From Bacteroides thetaiotaomicron VPI-5482 (GTDB lineage Bacteria > Bacteroidota > Bacteroidia > Bacteroidales > Bacteroidaceae), in the NCBI RefSeq assembly GCF_000011065.1, contig NC_004663.1, positions 2,852,001 to 2,916,000 of the forward strand: a stretch of DNA of 64,000 nt, given 5' to 3'. A program made the translations under genes and the position numbers. Below, piece by piece: positions 8,595-16,610 of this stretch. The notes below the pieces were generated by a model. That model worked only from the letters and a program-made list of their open reading frames with translations. It had not been told where the DNA came from and did no database searches. Numbering within the stretch: the first letter of the stretch is position 1; the number at the start of each line of letters is the position of its first letter.

Positions 8595-8969
8595 ATGACA
8601 ATCAAGAAATCCCAAATCGAAAAATGGATAGCCGCCCAAAAGAGACACCGGCTATCGGACACCCATGTACAAATGGCCCGTGAACTTGGACTCAATCCCG
8701 ATAAACTCGGCAAGATAGACAACCACCGGCAAGAACCGTGGAAAGCCCCCTTACCGGAATTTATAGAAGAGATCTTCTATAAACGTTTCAAAAAGGAACG
8801 TCCTGATGTAGTAAAGCCCCTAAAGCAAATCCTTAAAGAACAGGAAATAAAGACTAAAACCAAAAAGAAGGAAAAAGAAATACGGCGTAAAGAGCGTGAA
8901 CAGGAACAGATTAATAACGGAACAGATGAAGTTCTTACATTTCAATCCCCAACCCCAATAACGGAATAA
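8595..8969 (+). CDS. small basic protein coupled to the phosphoribosyltransferase-like gene
   Basis: The 124-residue cytoplasmic protein has a helix-turn-helix-like N-terminal half (SQIEKWIAAQKRHRLSDTHV, then MARELGLNPDKLGKI, near 5-45). It then has a charged Lys/Glu helix (about 75-107, KTKTKKKEKEIRRKEREQEQ) and a short polar tail. Its ATG follows the stop of the previous gene by one base. No recognised domain is evident. It may be an adaptor or DNA-binding partner, which is an inference from the coupling. Confidence 0.5.
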   Translation: MTIKKSQIEKWIAAQKRHRLSDTHVQMARELGLNPDKLGKIDNHRQEPWKAPLPEFIEEIFYKRFKKERPDVVKPLKQILKEQEIKTKTKKKEKEIRRKEREQEQINNGTDEVLTFQSPTPITE

Positions 8970-9155
8970 AAGCCACATTATTATCAGTAGAAAGAACGTT
9001 CCCATTCTTCCGGAACCGGAACAATCTTTCATCCATACAAAACCGCAGAAAAGTGTTGTACAAACAAGCGCGATGAATCACACATTGGACAGTACAACAC
9101 CTTTCTTTTTTCCGGTTTTGAAATAGGAAGGCTTTTATTATATCGCTCTGTTTTT

Positions 9156-9428
9156 TTACTCTCTGATCTCCTCAAAGGCAGTATCTATCACATCATAGTG
9201 ATCACCGTCATTAACACTCAATGCAGCCACAAGGCTGTTCAATGTCCGAACTGCGTCCAAACGCTTTTCCACATCACTTTCATCCGGATTGCTCAAGACA
9301 TCTATCGCACAGGTCAAATGCCCTTTCATCTCTTGCAATGTAGATAGACTCTGAATGGGAAACAGATAGAAAAGCCCATCTTCTGAAGACCGGACTACTC
9401 CTTTCAGGGGAGTCGATTGTAAATCCAT
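9156..9428 (-). CDS. small hypothetical ICE protein
   Basis: The 90-residue acidic protein contains LQEMKGHLTCAIDVLSNPDE and DAVRTLNSLVAALSVN, two likely amphipathic helices, and no signal or membrane segment. It is the only gene on the minus strand in this part of the ICE. A TACCTTTG element at 9640-9633 on the same strand could start its transcript, giving a leader of about 200 bases. I do not recognise a family. Confidence 0.5.
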   Translation of the reverse strand: MDLQSTPLKGVVRSSEDGLFYLFPIQSLSTLQEMKGHLTCAIDVLSNPDESDVEKRLDAVRTLNSLVAALSVNDGDHYDVIDTAFEEIRE

Positions 9429-9970
9429 AACAATAACGTTAGTATATTAAATTGACGTAACGCTGCCAGTCACAAGTCCAAAGCATCGCCAAACGCTCAA
9501 TACAGAGTGAACCGACAGGTTACGTCAAAGTATATAACCTACCCCGTTCATTTACCTCTGTATTTTTGAAATTGGCGATTTCTGGACTACGGTAAACGAA
9601 CACATTACACGATGCTATTTGCAGCGCTAACACAAAGGTAGAATTTTTTCGTATTAATCATCGCTTTATGTATAAGGGATTTATAACACAACGATTTTAA
9701 GCAAAGTTTAAGGCTAACTTCCTTCGGGGTATTTCTCTCACTGTTTTCAGTAGCCATCACTCCACATTTAAAGCAAAGGAACGAATTAAACTAACTTATT
9801 CAAGTGCGAAGGTACTTCGGGTTCTTAACGGAAAAACAAGGTCAAGCCGTTCCGGTTTTGAAAAAAATCTTCCCTGCGCCATAAATGGCACGAGGTATTT
9901 TTTCCAAAAACCTTGTTTTTCCTGAACCCTACCTTTTGACGCACATGAAATAAGTCAGCTCAACTCGTCA
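9429..9970. other. long non-coding stretch with structured leader and inverted repeats
   Basis: No credible gene is seen. TTGACGTAAC at 9452-9461 pairs with GTTACGTCAA at 9519-9528 and could fold the leader of the minus-strand gene that ends this gap. A minus-strand TACCTTTG lies at 9633-9640. A second large inverted repeat at about 9820-9932 is listed separately. Confidence 0.45.
9820..9932. repeat. long imperfect inverted repeat upstream of a small accessory operon
   Basis: GAAAAACAAGGT at 9831-9842 is exactly complementary to ACCTTGTTTTTC at 9910-9921, and flanking GGGTTC and GAACCC extend the stem with a small bulge. Interior A and T runs add further pairing, so transcript or single-stranded DNA could fold into one long hairpin. 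It ends about 40 bases before the next gene. It may be an attenuator, a single-strand origin or a transfer site; the sequence does not decide. Confidence 0.45.
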
Positions 9971-10258
9971 ATGCATAAAAAAAATGTCGTGATTATGAAA
10001 ACAGCAAGAGAAATACATAACGGAAATAAGAACAGACTCAATCTGCCTCTGCATAAATTGTTTGGCTGGTCGGTTCGGCTCATTCTTTCAGGCTTCTGTT
10101 GGAGTCTGTACGGTGGCAGTCTTTTGGCGTGGTTTATCGGTCTGTGGCTCGTAAAAGAACTGATAACGGACGTGATCCGCTTCGCATGGGGTTATCTGGT
10201 TTCCATTCTTTCCTTTGCTGTCGTAGTCGGGATTATCATTTGGTTATTAATACTTTAA
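9971..10258 (+). CDS. small two-segment membrane protein
   Basis: The 95-residue protein has hydrophobic segments at about 30-55 (LFGWSVRLILSGFCWSLYGG) and 70-95 (SILSFAVVVGIIIWLLIL) with a basic N terminus, so it is probably an inner-membrane protein. A second ATG at 9995 (MKTAREIHNGNK) could be the true start. It heads a plus-strand run of small genes to 12113 that are packed with short gaps. Function unknown. Confidence 0.55.
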   Translation: MHKKNVVIMKTAREIHNGNKNRLNLPLHKLFGWSVRLILSGFCWSLYGGSLLAWFIGLWLVKELITDVIRFAWGYLVSILSFAVVVGIIIWLLIL

Positions 10259-10269
10259 TACACACAGTT

Positions 10270-10758
10270 ATGACAATGGATATTACAAAATCAGTAGCGT
10301 TCACCGGACACCGTTCAGAGCGTATCCTCCAAGTCCGTATGCTGTATCTTTATCTGGATATAGTTTCGCAAGTGAAAAGGTTGTATAGTCTGGGCTATCG
10401 TTACTTTCTAAGCGGAATGGCGGAAGGCTTCGATTTGCTTGCAGCCCAAGCGGTAACTGCCCTTAAAGCGGAATACACGGACATTCGACTCATTGCCGTT
10501 GTGCCGTTCAGCCGGCAGTCAAACAGATACCGGCCGGAGAACAAGTCCTTATACGACCGGATAATGAAAACTGCCGATGAAACGGTCATTCTCCGAGAAG
10601 ATTACCGCAAAGGCTGCTTCCACCACAGGAACGACTACCTGATTGACAACTCCGAGATTGTTTTAGCCTATTGGGACAAGCAGCCCTATGGCGGTACTTA
10701 TTATACCGTAGGAAAAGCACGGATGGTGAACAGAATCATTATAAATCTTTATAAATAA
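10270..10758 (+). CDS. SLOG family protein (DUF1273)
   Basis: From ATG 10270 the protein has 162 residues: SVAFTGHRSERI near 8, FLSGMAEGFDLLAAQ near 50, and a tail with VLAYWDKQPYGGTYYTVGKA near 133. This is the SLOG/DUF1273 Rossmannoid fold related to DprA and LOG proteins, thought to bind nucleotides or nucleotide-derived signals. In-frame sequence further upstream lies inside the preceding membrane protein gene and is not part of it. Genes of this kind are frequent in Bacteroidales ICEs; the role is not established. Confidence 0.75.
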   Translation: MTMDITKSVAFTGHRSERILQVRMLYLYLDIVSQVKRLYSLGYRYFLSGMAEGFDLLAAQAVTALKAEYTDIRLIAVVPFSRQSNRYRPENKSLYDRIMKTADETVILREDYRKGCFHHRNDYLIDNSEIVLAYWDKQPYGGTYYTVGKARMVNRIIINLYK

Positions 10759-10764
10759 AGCCTT

Positions 10765-10983
10765 ATGAAACGATACAGCAGGACTGTCGCACAGCAGTGC
10801 AGATATTACGAGGTAAGCAACATTTTCGAGTACATGGTGGAAACCTACCTGAACGGCAACATCACCACCTTTGGAGAGCTTTACCAGGAATTGTGCAAAG
10901 AAGCGAGAAAAGATTTTATCGATTTCCTTCTCAGTGAGGTGGAGCCGATATACTGGAGAGAGATTTTGAAAATGACTGTCTAA
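10765..10983 (+). CDS. small hypothetical ICE protein
   Basis: The 72-residue protein starts 6 bases after the SLOG gene. It has a helical pattern (YYEVSNIFEYMVETYLNG, then LYQELCKEARKDFIDFLLSE) with no signal or membrane segment. It is probably cytoplasmic and co-transcribed with its neighbours. Family not recognised. Confidence 0.5.
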   Translation: MKRYSRTVAQQCRYYEVSNIFEYMVETYLNGNITTFGELYQELCKEARKDFIDFLLSEVEPIYWREILKMTV

Positions 10984-11001
10984 TGAATAAATCAGAAAAA
11001 T

Positions 11002-11259
11002 ATGAACGTAACGTTTGAAACCACAATTTGTGCATGGGATGAAAAAATCCCTGCACTCCTTATCCGACTGGTAAACACCCTTCTCTTTTGCCGGACAGAA
11101 GAGGAACTCCGTCAATCCATTAACAAACTTCGGGAAACGGCCGAACTGGACGAGTTTTTCACCTACGGCTACGGCTCACACCATTTCTGGTGCAACCAGC
11201 GCATTTCCAAAGGAAGTATGCAGTTCATCCAAAGCCGGTTATTCATTGCAACATTTTAA
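11002..11259 (+). CDS. small hypothetical ICE protein
   Basis: The 85-residue protein lies in the same plus-strand run. It carries ICAWDEKIPALLIRLVNTLL near 10 and a polar, aromatic tail (FFTYGYGSHHFWCNQR near 53). No motif suggests an activity. Confidence 0.5.
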   Translation: MNVTFETTICAWDEKIPALLIRLVNTLLFCRTEEELRQSINKLRETAELDEFFTYGYGSHHFWCNQRISKGSMQFIQSRLFIATF

Positions 11260-11279
11260 CCCTCTAATACATAAATGAT

Positions 11280-11867
11280 ATGAAACCAATATCCCAAATG
11301 ACACGAGAAGAGAAATTGCAGGAGATTGTAGAGTACAACCCTTGCAGGGTAGAGCGTAGTGCAGTCCTCCGTTACTTGTTGGCAGTACGCCGTAATGACA
11401 CGGAACAAATCGCTTATTTCGAGAGTTTTGGCAAGAGTGTACGACATATCATACTCAATGTACGCACGTATGAAAGAGGGATGATTTTCGGTTATGTCGG
11501 CAAGCAGTTCAACGAACACGGTTGGATAAATGGCATGTTGCCGATAATAGAGGAAATCAAGTTAGACACCTTCAACACGATCCATATCGGGCAATCCGTT
11601 GACGGGACGTATGCGGTAGCCATCGACTGGTGTACCGGCACAGCCGGAGGCGGTAGCCACCCGTCCGTTTGGGATGAACCTGTCAGAGATTATAAGGAAG
11701 CTGTCCGACAAGGAATCCTTCTGTTGGAGCGACAATACAACAAAGCGGAACGTTGGTCTGTTTCCGACAGAAGCAATTACAACCCAAAGGTTATCCGCAG
11801 TCTGAAAGGAAAACTGTTGGAAATCAAGCGGAAATACACACAGCCCCGACAGTTAAGTCTGTTTTAA
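11280..11867 (+). CDS. hypothetical ICE protein ending in a beta-clamp-binding-like motif
   Basis: The 195-residue soluble protein has MTREEKLQEIVEYNPCR at the N terminus, an aromatic/glycine central part (VAIDWCTGTAGGGSHPSVWD near 118) and a basic C-terminal helix. The last residues are QPRQLSLF. QLSLF matches the QL(S/D)LF pentapeptide by which many proteins bind the DNA polymerase sliding clamp, and its position at the very end is typical. A role in ICE DNA handling is an inference. No enzymatic motif is recognised. Confidence 0.5.
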   Translation: MKPISQMTREEKLQEIVEYNPCRVERSAVLRYLLAVRRNDTEQIAYFESFGKSVRHIILNVRTYERGMIFGYVGKQFNEHGWINGMLPIIEEIKLDTFNTIHIGQSVDGTYAVAIDWCTGTAGGGSHPSVWDEPVRDYKEAVRQGILLLERQYNKAERWSVSDRSNYNPKVIRSLKGKLLEIKRKYTQPRQLSLF

Positions 11868-11894
11868 TATTCACGAACTATAAAATCATAAGTT

Positions 11895-12113
11895 ATGGCA
11901 ACAAAAATGAACGAGAACGGAGTTTCAACCTGCAAGACGGGTGAGAAATATGAAAAATTCCAAATGACCGTAGGACGGAAAAGGCGCACGTTCTATCACT
12001 ATGATTATAGGGATACGGCAGACAACGAACTTTTCTCCTGTGTGAAGCCCACATTGGAAGAGTGCAGGCGACAATGCAACGAGTGGCTTAAAAAGAAAGA
12101 GGACAAGAAATAA
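11895..12113 (+). CDS. DUF3873 family protein
   Basis: The 72-residue protein contains TGEKYEKFQMTVGRKRRTFY, then YDYRDTADNELFSCV and CRRQCNEWLKKKEDKK. This is the small DUF3873 family found almost only in Bacteroidales conjugative elements, close to the distal end of the tra operon. It is the last gene of the plus-strand accessory run and converges with traQ across a strong hairpin. Function unknown. Confidence 0.7.
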   Translation: MATKMNENGVSTCKTGEKYEKFQMTVGRKRRTFYHYDYRDTADNELFSCVKPTLEECRRQCNEWLKKKEDKK

Positions 12114-12123
12114 TACAGGAACA

Positions 12124-12161
12124 AGCTCCCCTTACCGGAATGGAAACCGGTAAGGGGAGCT
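12124..12161. terminator. bidirectional terminator between the accessory run and the tra operon
   Basis: A perfect 15-bp stem, AGCTCCCCTTACCGG with CCGGTAAGGGGAGCT, has an 8-base loop. It lies between convergent genes and would stop transcripts from both sides. Confidence 0.7.
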
Positions 12162-12236
12162 ATCTTATTAGATTTTCATTCAGTTTCTCTACTCAGCGTT
12201 ATCGCTGCTTTTTTTTCGGGGTATATCCGGCATAAA

Positions 12237-12683
12237 TCATTCGGTATCCTCCTTTTCATCTTCCGCTTCATTATTAAAGGCAAAAGACTTTTGCACAACC
12301 TGACCGAAGGAATCAAGAATGTAAATGTCTATTTTCTGCTGGTCTGTGCCAAATGACCTGTAATAGAGCCTGAATGTTTCTTCCGGTAACAGGTACAGGT
12401 CGTTCGGCAACAAAACCGTACCGTTCTCCATGCGAAGCTCCCCTTTGCCTGTCGGTTGGAAGTACCTGATGAAGTATTTGGTGTCCTGATACTCGCCGCT
12501 TCTTACGAGCTGACAACGGATTTCCGCTTCCTCGCCCTTTACGATTGTCGTCTGCACCGGCAAGGTCGCCAGATCAAACTCATACATCTGCTGAACGTCC
12601 AATTTGTCAGAACAGGCGGTCATATATAACAAGGCTACCAGCATACCACCTGCTATAATCATGCTTTCAATCATCTTTTTCAT
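12237..12683 (-). CDS. traQ: conjugal transfer protein TraQ (DUF3872 lipoprotein)
   Basis: The 148-residue protein has a signal peptide ending in the lipobox MTACSD (Cys near 24), then a short beta-rich domain (GEAEIRCQLVRSGEYQDTKY near 50) and an acidic tail. This matches the DUF3872/TraQ family at the distal end of CTnDOT-like tra operons. It is probably an outer-membrane or periplasmic lipoprotein of the mating apparatus. It is the last gene of the operon, 15 bases after traO. A TraP primase gene, found here in CTnDOT, is absent. Confidence 0.75.
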   Translation of the reverse strand: MKKMIESMIIAGGMLVALLYMTACSDKLDVQQMYEFDLATLPVQTTIVKGEEAEIRCQLVRSGEYQDTKYFIRYFQPTGKGELRMENGTVLLPNDLYLLPEETFRLYYRSFGTDQQKIDIYILDSFGQVVQKSFAFNNEAEDEKEDTE

Positions 12684-12698
12684 TCTATTATTGTTTTA

Positions 12699-13283
12699 TC
12701 AATTCAAAATAATTTTCAATCCCACCCCGAACTGGAAATGAAAGTGTCCGCTGTCATTTCCCCAGAGGCAACGCTCACGGGCATGGAACAGCAATACCAC
12801 CTGGTTGGCAAGGTAGGTTTCTATCTCCAGCGATACCGCACCGCCATAGACAAATGCATCCCCGACACACAGGCGTGAACCATCGAACAGCATGCCTGTG
12901 CCCCAATTCACGGTTTCATATCCCGCCAACACCGAACCGCCGGCATAGCAGAGAAACACCTTGTTGGCATCCGAAAGGAAATTATAATAATAGCCGCCTT
13001 CCGCAGTGAATTGGGAAACCGGGACACGTATGTCCTTGTATGGATAATACTTCTGGAGATACTCGCCACTGAATACCCACTTATGGCAGCCGTTCACATA
13101 CCTGTCCATTCCCATCCCGAAATGGTAACCCAGCTCGTTACGTTTGTCCGCAGTGTGAAAGCCATCCGTCATGCCGGCGGTAATACGCAGCCCTTTTGTA
13201 CCGGGCAGGCAACGTTGGGCATGTGCCTTGTCCGTCAGGACAAAGTACAAAAACATACATATAATAACAGATACCCTTTTCAT
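12699..13283 (-). CDS. traO: conjugal transfer protein TraO
   Basis: The 194-residue protein has an N-terminal signal peptide (MKRVSVIICMFLYFVLT, cleavage near AHAQ) and a beta-barrel-like body rich in Gly, Tyr and alternating hydrophobics (GYHFGMGMDRYVNG; GAVSLEIETYLANQVVLLF). The body ends in FHFQFGVGLKIILN, a typical outer-membrane C-terminal strand. TraO is an outer-membrane component of the Bacteroides mating system. It starts one base after the traN stop. Confidence 0.8.
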   Translation of the reverse strand: MKRVSVIICMFLYFVLTDKAHAQRCLPGTKGLRITAGMTDGFHTADKRNELGYHFGMGMDRYVNGCHKWVFSGEYLQKYYPYKDIRVPVSQFTAEGGYYYNFLSDANKVFLCYAGGSVLAGYETVNWGTGMLFDGSRLCVGDAFVYGGAVSLEIETYLANQVVLLFHARERCLWGNDSGHFHFQFGVGLKIILN

Positions 13284-13284
13284 A

Positions 13285-14304
13285 CTATTTCACCTTCAGC
13301 TCGTTAATGACTCTGGCACGGATCAGCTCGGCGTTGGTCAGAATAAACCGCTGATGCCTTCCCCCGTTCTGTTCGTTCATCTCAACAACCAGCTGCTTGT
13401 CATCCGGAAGGGTGAATTTGGGCAGGGTAAATACCGTCCGTTCCGTGCTCTTTCCGTCAACCGCCGTCACATAGTTGAAGGCACGAAGCGGCACGATAAC
13501 CTGTTCCTGAATGGCGGTACGTTTTGCAACCTTTTTATCCACCACCTTAAAAGTGACAAAGTCAACGGAGAATGGCACGTTGGAAGCGTTTTTCAGTTCC
13601 ATATGGAAATAAAGCAGACCGTTGTGCGTATAAATCCCTTTCAGGATATACTGGATACCGAAGCGCTTGCAGCCGATATGCTTCACCAGACGTTTGTTGT
13701 TGTCATAGACGGACTTCATGATCAGCCGTACCAGCAGCGGGGACTCGCTGCCGAGTTCCGTAAGGTAGATTTCCTGCGAGTTGTTCGGCCGGTTCACCGC
13801 CTCGCCATCATGGATGAAGTCTTTCATCTCGATATTCAGCTTGGCCGGCTCGTCCGCATACTTCACGTTGAATGTATAATAGCTGCCGTCATCCGTGATC
13901 ACCGCCAGATTCGTTTCACGGGAGAAGTCCCTCAACGCCGCTTTCACCCGAAGCACGTTCTCCGAACCGTCCGCTTTGCCGGCAAGAATGTCAGCCGATC
14001 CCAGATCCACATACTTGATAGCAGCCGGGAAGATAAGGTGTACAGTTTTATTAAATGTCACCTCCAAGGCGTATGGAGGAACCATCCGGTCGAATGTCAC
14101 CGGACGTGTCAGCCCGTCAAACAAATCACCGGTGGACGGGCTGCGCCTTGCGTCCTCCTTATCCGGCAGCGGCGTGGTTCCCGTTTCTCCGGAATCCGCC
14201 GTTTCTTCCGTGTCATTTCCCGTCTTTCCCACTTTCACGGTCTTTTGTGCATACGCACCGGTCATACCAATGGCAAAAGCCATCATTAAAATTACTTTTT
14301 TCAT
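13285..14304 (-). CDS. traN: conjugal transfer protein TraN (DUF4138, VirB9-like)
   Basis: The 339-residue secreted protein has a signal peptide ending near AYAQKT and an Asp/Glu/Thr-rich linker. Two beta domains follow: LEVTFNKTVHLIFPAAIKYV near 80, and QRFILTNAELIRARVINELK at the end. TraN of this family is the likely VirB9-type outer-membrane-channel protein that works with TraM (VirB10-like) across the periplasm. Spacing to traM is 41 bases. Confidence 0.85.
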   Translation of the reverse strand: MKKVILMMAFAIGMTGAYAQKTVKVGKTGNDTEETADSGETGTTPLPDKEDARRSPSTGDLFDGLTRPVTFDRMVPPYALEVTFNKTVHLIFPAAIKYVDLGSADILAGKADGSENVLRVKAALRDFSRETNLAVITDDGSYYTFNVKYADEPAKLNIEMKDFIHDGEAVNRPNNSQEIYLTELGSESPLLVRLIMKSVYDNNKRLVKHIGCKRFGIQYILKGIYTHNGLLYFHMELKNASNVPFSVDFVTFKVVDKKVAKRTAIQEQVIVPLRAFNYVTAVDGKSTERTVFTLPKFTLPDDKQLVVEMNEQNGGRHQRFILTNAELIRARVINELKVK

Positions 14305-14345
14305 GCTTGTTGTTTTTTCTTGATTAATAAATTGATTTTAACCGT

Positions 14346-15671
14346 TTATTGTCTTGACACGAGCAATAGCTCGTAATCCGCCTTCAAAGTCGCCTTGGCA
14401 CTCCTGAACTTTGTGGAAAGGTATTGCGATGCGCCCTGTATCACCCCTTTGCCCAAGTCCGCAGCCAGCTGTGCACCGGCATTGCTGGAGATATTGATGC
14501 TGCTTCCCATTGCCGAACCCATGTTGGCCGCCATCTCCTTGACGGCGGTAAGCTCCTGCGATCCCCTGACCTCAATGCCCTTCATGCCCCTCGTATTATA
14601 AGCATCCAGTTCCACCGGCAGGATTGTTCCCTGAAAGGCGACCGAGGAAACGGTGATTTCCATGCGTTCACCGCTGATTTTCGCCGTGCCGGTCAGTATC
14701 GTGTTGGCGGGTATGTACAACTCTCCGGCCTGCACCGGCTCCAGCAGGCGGAGTCCCACCTCCTGACCGTCGCTGCCCGAAACCGTTACCGTCCTGTACA
14801 CGCAGGCACGGATACCGTTCCTTTCCGTACGGCTCCGGACTGTCCCCACCGTGTGGAAACCCATGTTTCTGGGCTTGCCGTACTGTCTGGCGAACTCTTC
14901 ATCGGACAAGGGTGCGGCCAGCAGGCTAACCACCCGTTCCGCTACCTGCGTAACCGGGCAGACCGGCATTTTACCCGTAGAGGAGGACACGGCGACCTGT
15001 TTGGTTTCACCACCGCCCGGCATGTATCTTGCCGCCATCTCGTAGGACTTCTCCATCAGCCGCAGTTGTTCCTCACCGTTTTCTCTGGCCTTGCGCTCTT
15101 CCTCCGCCTGACGCTCCAGCTCCTGAATACGCCATTCCAGTTCCAGCGTTTTCTGGTCATCTTCCGCAGGCCGTATTTCATAAAAACTGCCTAACTGCCG
15201 GTTGATGTCTTGATAGGCATTGGCGGAGGAACGGATAGACGGACTGCCGTTGTCCGTGTCCTCTTCCGTCAGGAATACCTCGTCCGCCACCGGCTCTTCC
15301 TGTTCCAGCGATACCGCCAGATCCTGGAGCGTGTTCATTTTCTCCTTTTGTTTCTTTTCAAAGGCACTTTGTTCGTAGGCGGTCTTTTTATCCGACGGCA
15401 GCCCCTTGTCCTCCGGCATCGGGACATCCACGTTGAATCCCTCCCTTAATGGCTCGTCGCTGTCAGAAGGAGCGAATATCAGCCACATCGCTCCCAGAAA
15501 CACGAGAAAGAACAACGGATACACGAGCATCTTCTTTCGTTTGAGCATCTCTTCCGGAGTCAGAGGTCTGGCCTCTTTCTTCCCCTGTTTCGGCGTTTGC
15601 CCTTTCTCTTCCGCTTTTTCAGACGTTGCAGCGTTCGCCGGTTGCCGTTCCTGATTTTTTAGGTTCTCCAT
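14346..15671 (-). CDS. traM: conjugal transfer protein TraM (VirB10-like)
   Basis: The 441-residue protein has a cytoplasmic Lys/Glu-rich N terminus and one membrane span at about 48-68 (MLVYPLFFLVFLGAMWLIFA). A charged coiled-coil region follows (about 165-205, ELEWRIQELERQAEEERKAR), then a C-terminal beta domain with AGELYIPANTILTGTAKISG and GIEVRGSQEL. This is the layout of VirB10/TrbI-like channel proteins. Its start overlaps the 3' end of traL by 53 bases, suggesting translational coupling. Confidence 0.85.
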   Translation of the reverse strand: MENLKNQERQPANAATSEKAEEKGQTPKQGKKEARPLTPEEMLKRKKMLVYPLFFLVFLGAMWLIFAPSDSDEPLREGFNVDVPMPEDKGLPSDKKTAYEQSAFEKKQKEKMNTLQDLAVSLEQEEPVADEVFLTEEDTDNGSPSIRSSANAYQDINRQLGSFYEIRPAEDDQKTLELEWRIQELERQAEEERKARENGEEQLRLMEKSYEMAARYMPGGGETKQVAVSSSTGKMPVCPVTQVAERVVSLLAAPLSDEEFARQYGKPRNMGFHTVGTVRSRTERNGIRACVYRTVTVSGSDGQEVGLRLLEPVQAGELYIPANTILTGTAKISGERMEITVSSVAFQGTILPVELDAYNTRGMKGIEVRGSQELTAVKEMAANMGSAMGSSINISSNAGAQLAADLGKGVIQGASQYLSTKFRSAKATLKADYELLLVSRQ

Positions 15672-15945
15672 AATCCACCTGATTTTTAATGTTTATACTA
15701 TCCTTGTTTATCCCCCTGTACAGTTCCATCCGCCTGATATGCTCCATTTGCAACTGCTCCCCCTCATGCCTGCCGATGCGGTATATCGAAGATACCGTCA
15801 TGTATATCGACAGACAGCCGAAGCCGGTGAGCATGGCCACCACGCAGACGAGCCGTACATCGGGCGACATCCGTCCGCACAGATAGCGGAGTCCGGCGTC
15901 TATCCTGTCAGGCACGTACCTGATCCATTTTTTCAATCGGTTCAT
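15619..15945 (-). CDS. traL: conjugal transfer protein TraL
   Basis: The 108-residue protein has one membrane segment at about 32-52 (LVCVVAMLTGFGCLSIYMTV) flanked by charged residues, as in TraL/DUF3989 proteins of Bacteroides conjugative transposons. It is probably a small inner-membrane subunit of the mating channel. It lies between traK and traM, and its last codons overlap traM. Confidence 0.75.
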   Translation of the reverse strand: MNRLKKWIRYVPDRIDAGLRYLCGRMSPDVRLVCVVAMLTGFGCLSIYMTVSSIYRIGRHEGEQLQMEHIRRMELYRGINKDSINIKNQVDYGEPKKSGTATGERCNV

Positions 15946-15963
15946 TTCCTGTCTTTTTTTAAG

Positions 15964-16587
15964 TTATCGTTCAACGGTTCTCAAATCCCGGTTCTCCACG
16001 ATATTGAACTGCTCCATCGTGAAGCCGTGCGGGTTATTGTCCGACCTGACCGAGTTCAACAGCCGGCAACGGGTTACAAGGCTCCGTTCCGTGATGTTGC
16101 TCGACCTGACGAGCGACTGCCGTGCGTAAGTTGTCACCACATACGGGTAGCTGTTGAAATCGCACGCCACGCTGTCCACCCGGATGCTCTGGTTGATATT
16201 GGCCGAGATTATACGGTTGTAATACCCCTTTTCCTCCCAGTCCTTGTAGTAGCGGAACGCACTCTCGTCGCACAGGAACAACGCCCGGCGGATATTCGAC
16301 TCGATAGCCGCCTTGTCGGGCGACAAGGTGAAAAACAGCTCGTGGAAACGCCGGATATGTTCTTTCGCCTCCACCGGCCTGTTCTGCGAAAGGTCTTGGG
16401 AAAGAGCAAGTATCAGGGACTTCCCATTGTCCAGCACATAGATTTTCTCCCTCTGCCGTTCGGCGAACCGGTAGGAGCTCCAGAGAGCATAGCCGGTAAC
16501 CAGGGCACAGAGCGAAACGAACACGATCCCCATCGTGCGAATTTGCCGGAAGCTCGTTTCTATATTCTTTAAACTTTTAAATTCCAT
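15964..16587 (-). CDS. traK: conjugal transfer protein TraK (VirB8-like)
   Basis: The 207-residue protein has a short cytoplasmic N terminus (SLKNIETSFRQIRTMG), a membrane span at about 20-42 (IVFVSLCALVTGYALWSSYR) and a periplasmic alpha/beta domain. This is the VirB8-like arrangement of TraK. It ends FTMEQFNIVENRDLRTVER. It is an inner-membrane scaffold that contacts other channel parts. Its start lies 23 bases after the traJ stop. Confidence 0.85.
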   Translation of the reverse strand: MEFKSLKNIETSFRQIRTMGIVFVSLCALVTGYALWSSYRFAERQREKIYVLDNGKSLILALSQDLSQNRPVEAKEHIRRFHELFFTLSPDKAAIESNIRRALFLCDESAFRYYKDWEEKGYYNRIISANINQSIRVDSVACDFNSYPYVVTTYARQSLVRSSNITERSLVTRCRLLNSVRSDNNPHGFTMEQFNIVENRDLRTVER

Positions 16588-16610
16588 ACATCTCTAATAT
16601 TTACGTTGGT

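Noticed and set aside
9052..9100. GTGTTGTAC/GTACAACAC inverted repeat after the 124-residue gene
   Set aside because: Only 9 bp with a 31-base spacer; could be a weak terminator or chance.
13171..14289. 372-codon open frame on the plus strand
   Set aside because: Shadow of traN and traO on the other strand; composition rich in His/Arg/Gln with no signal or domain.
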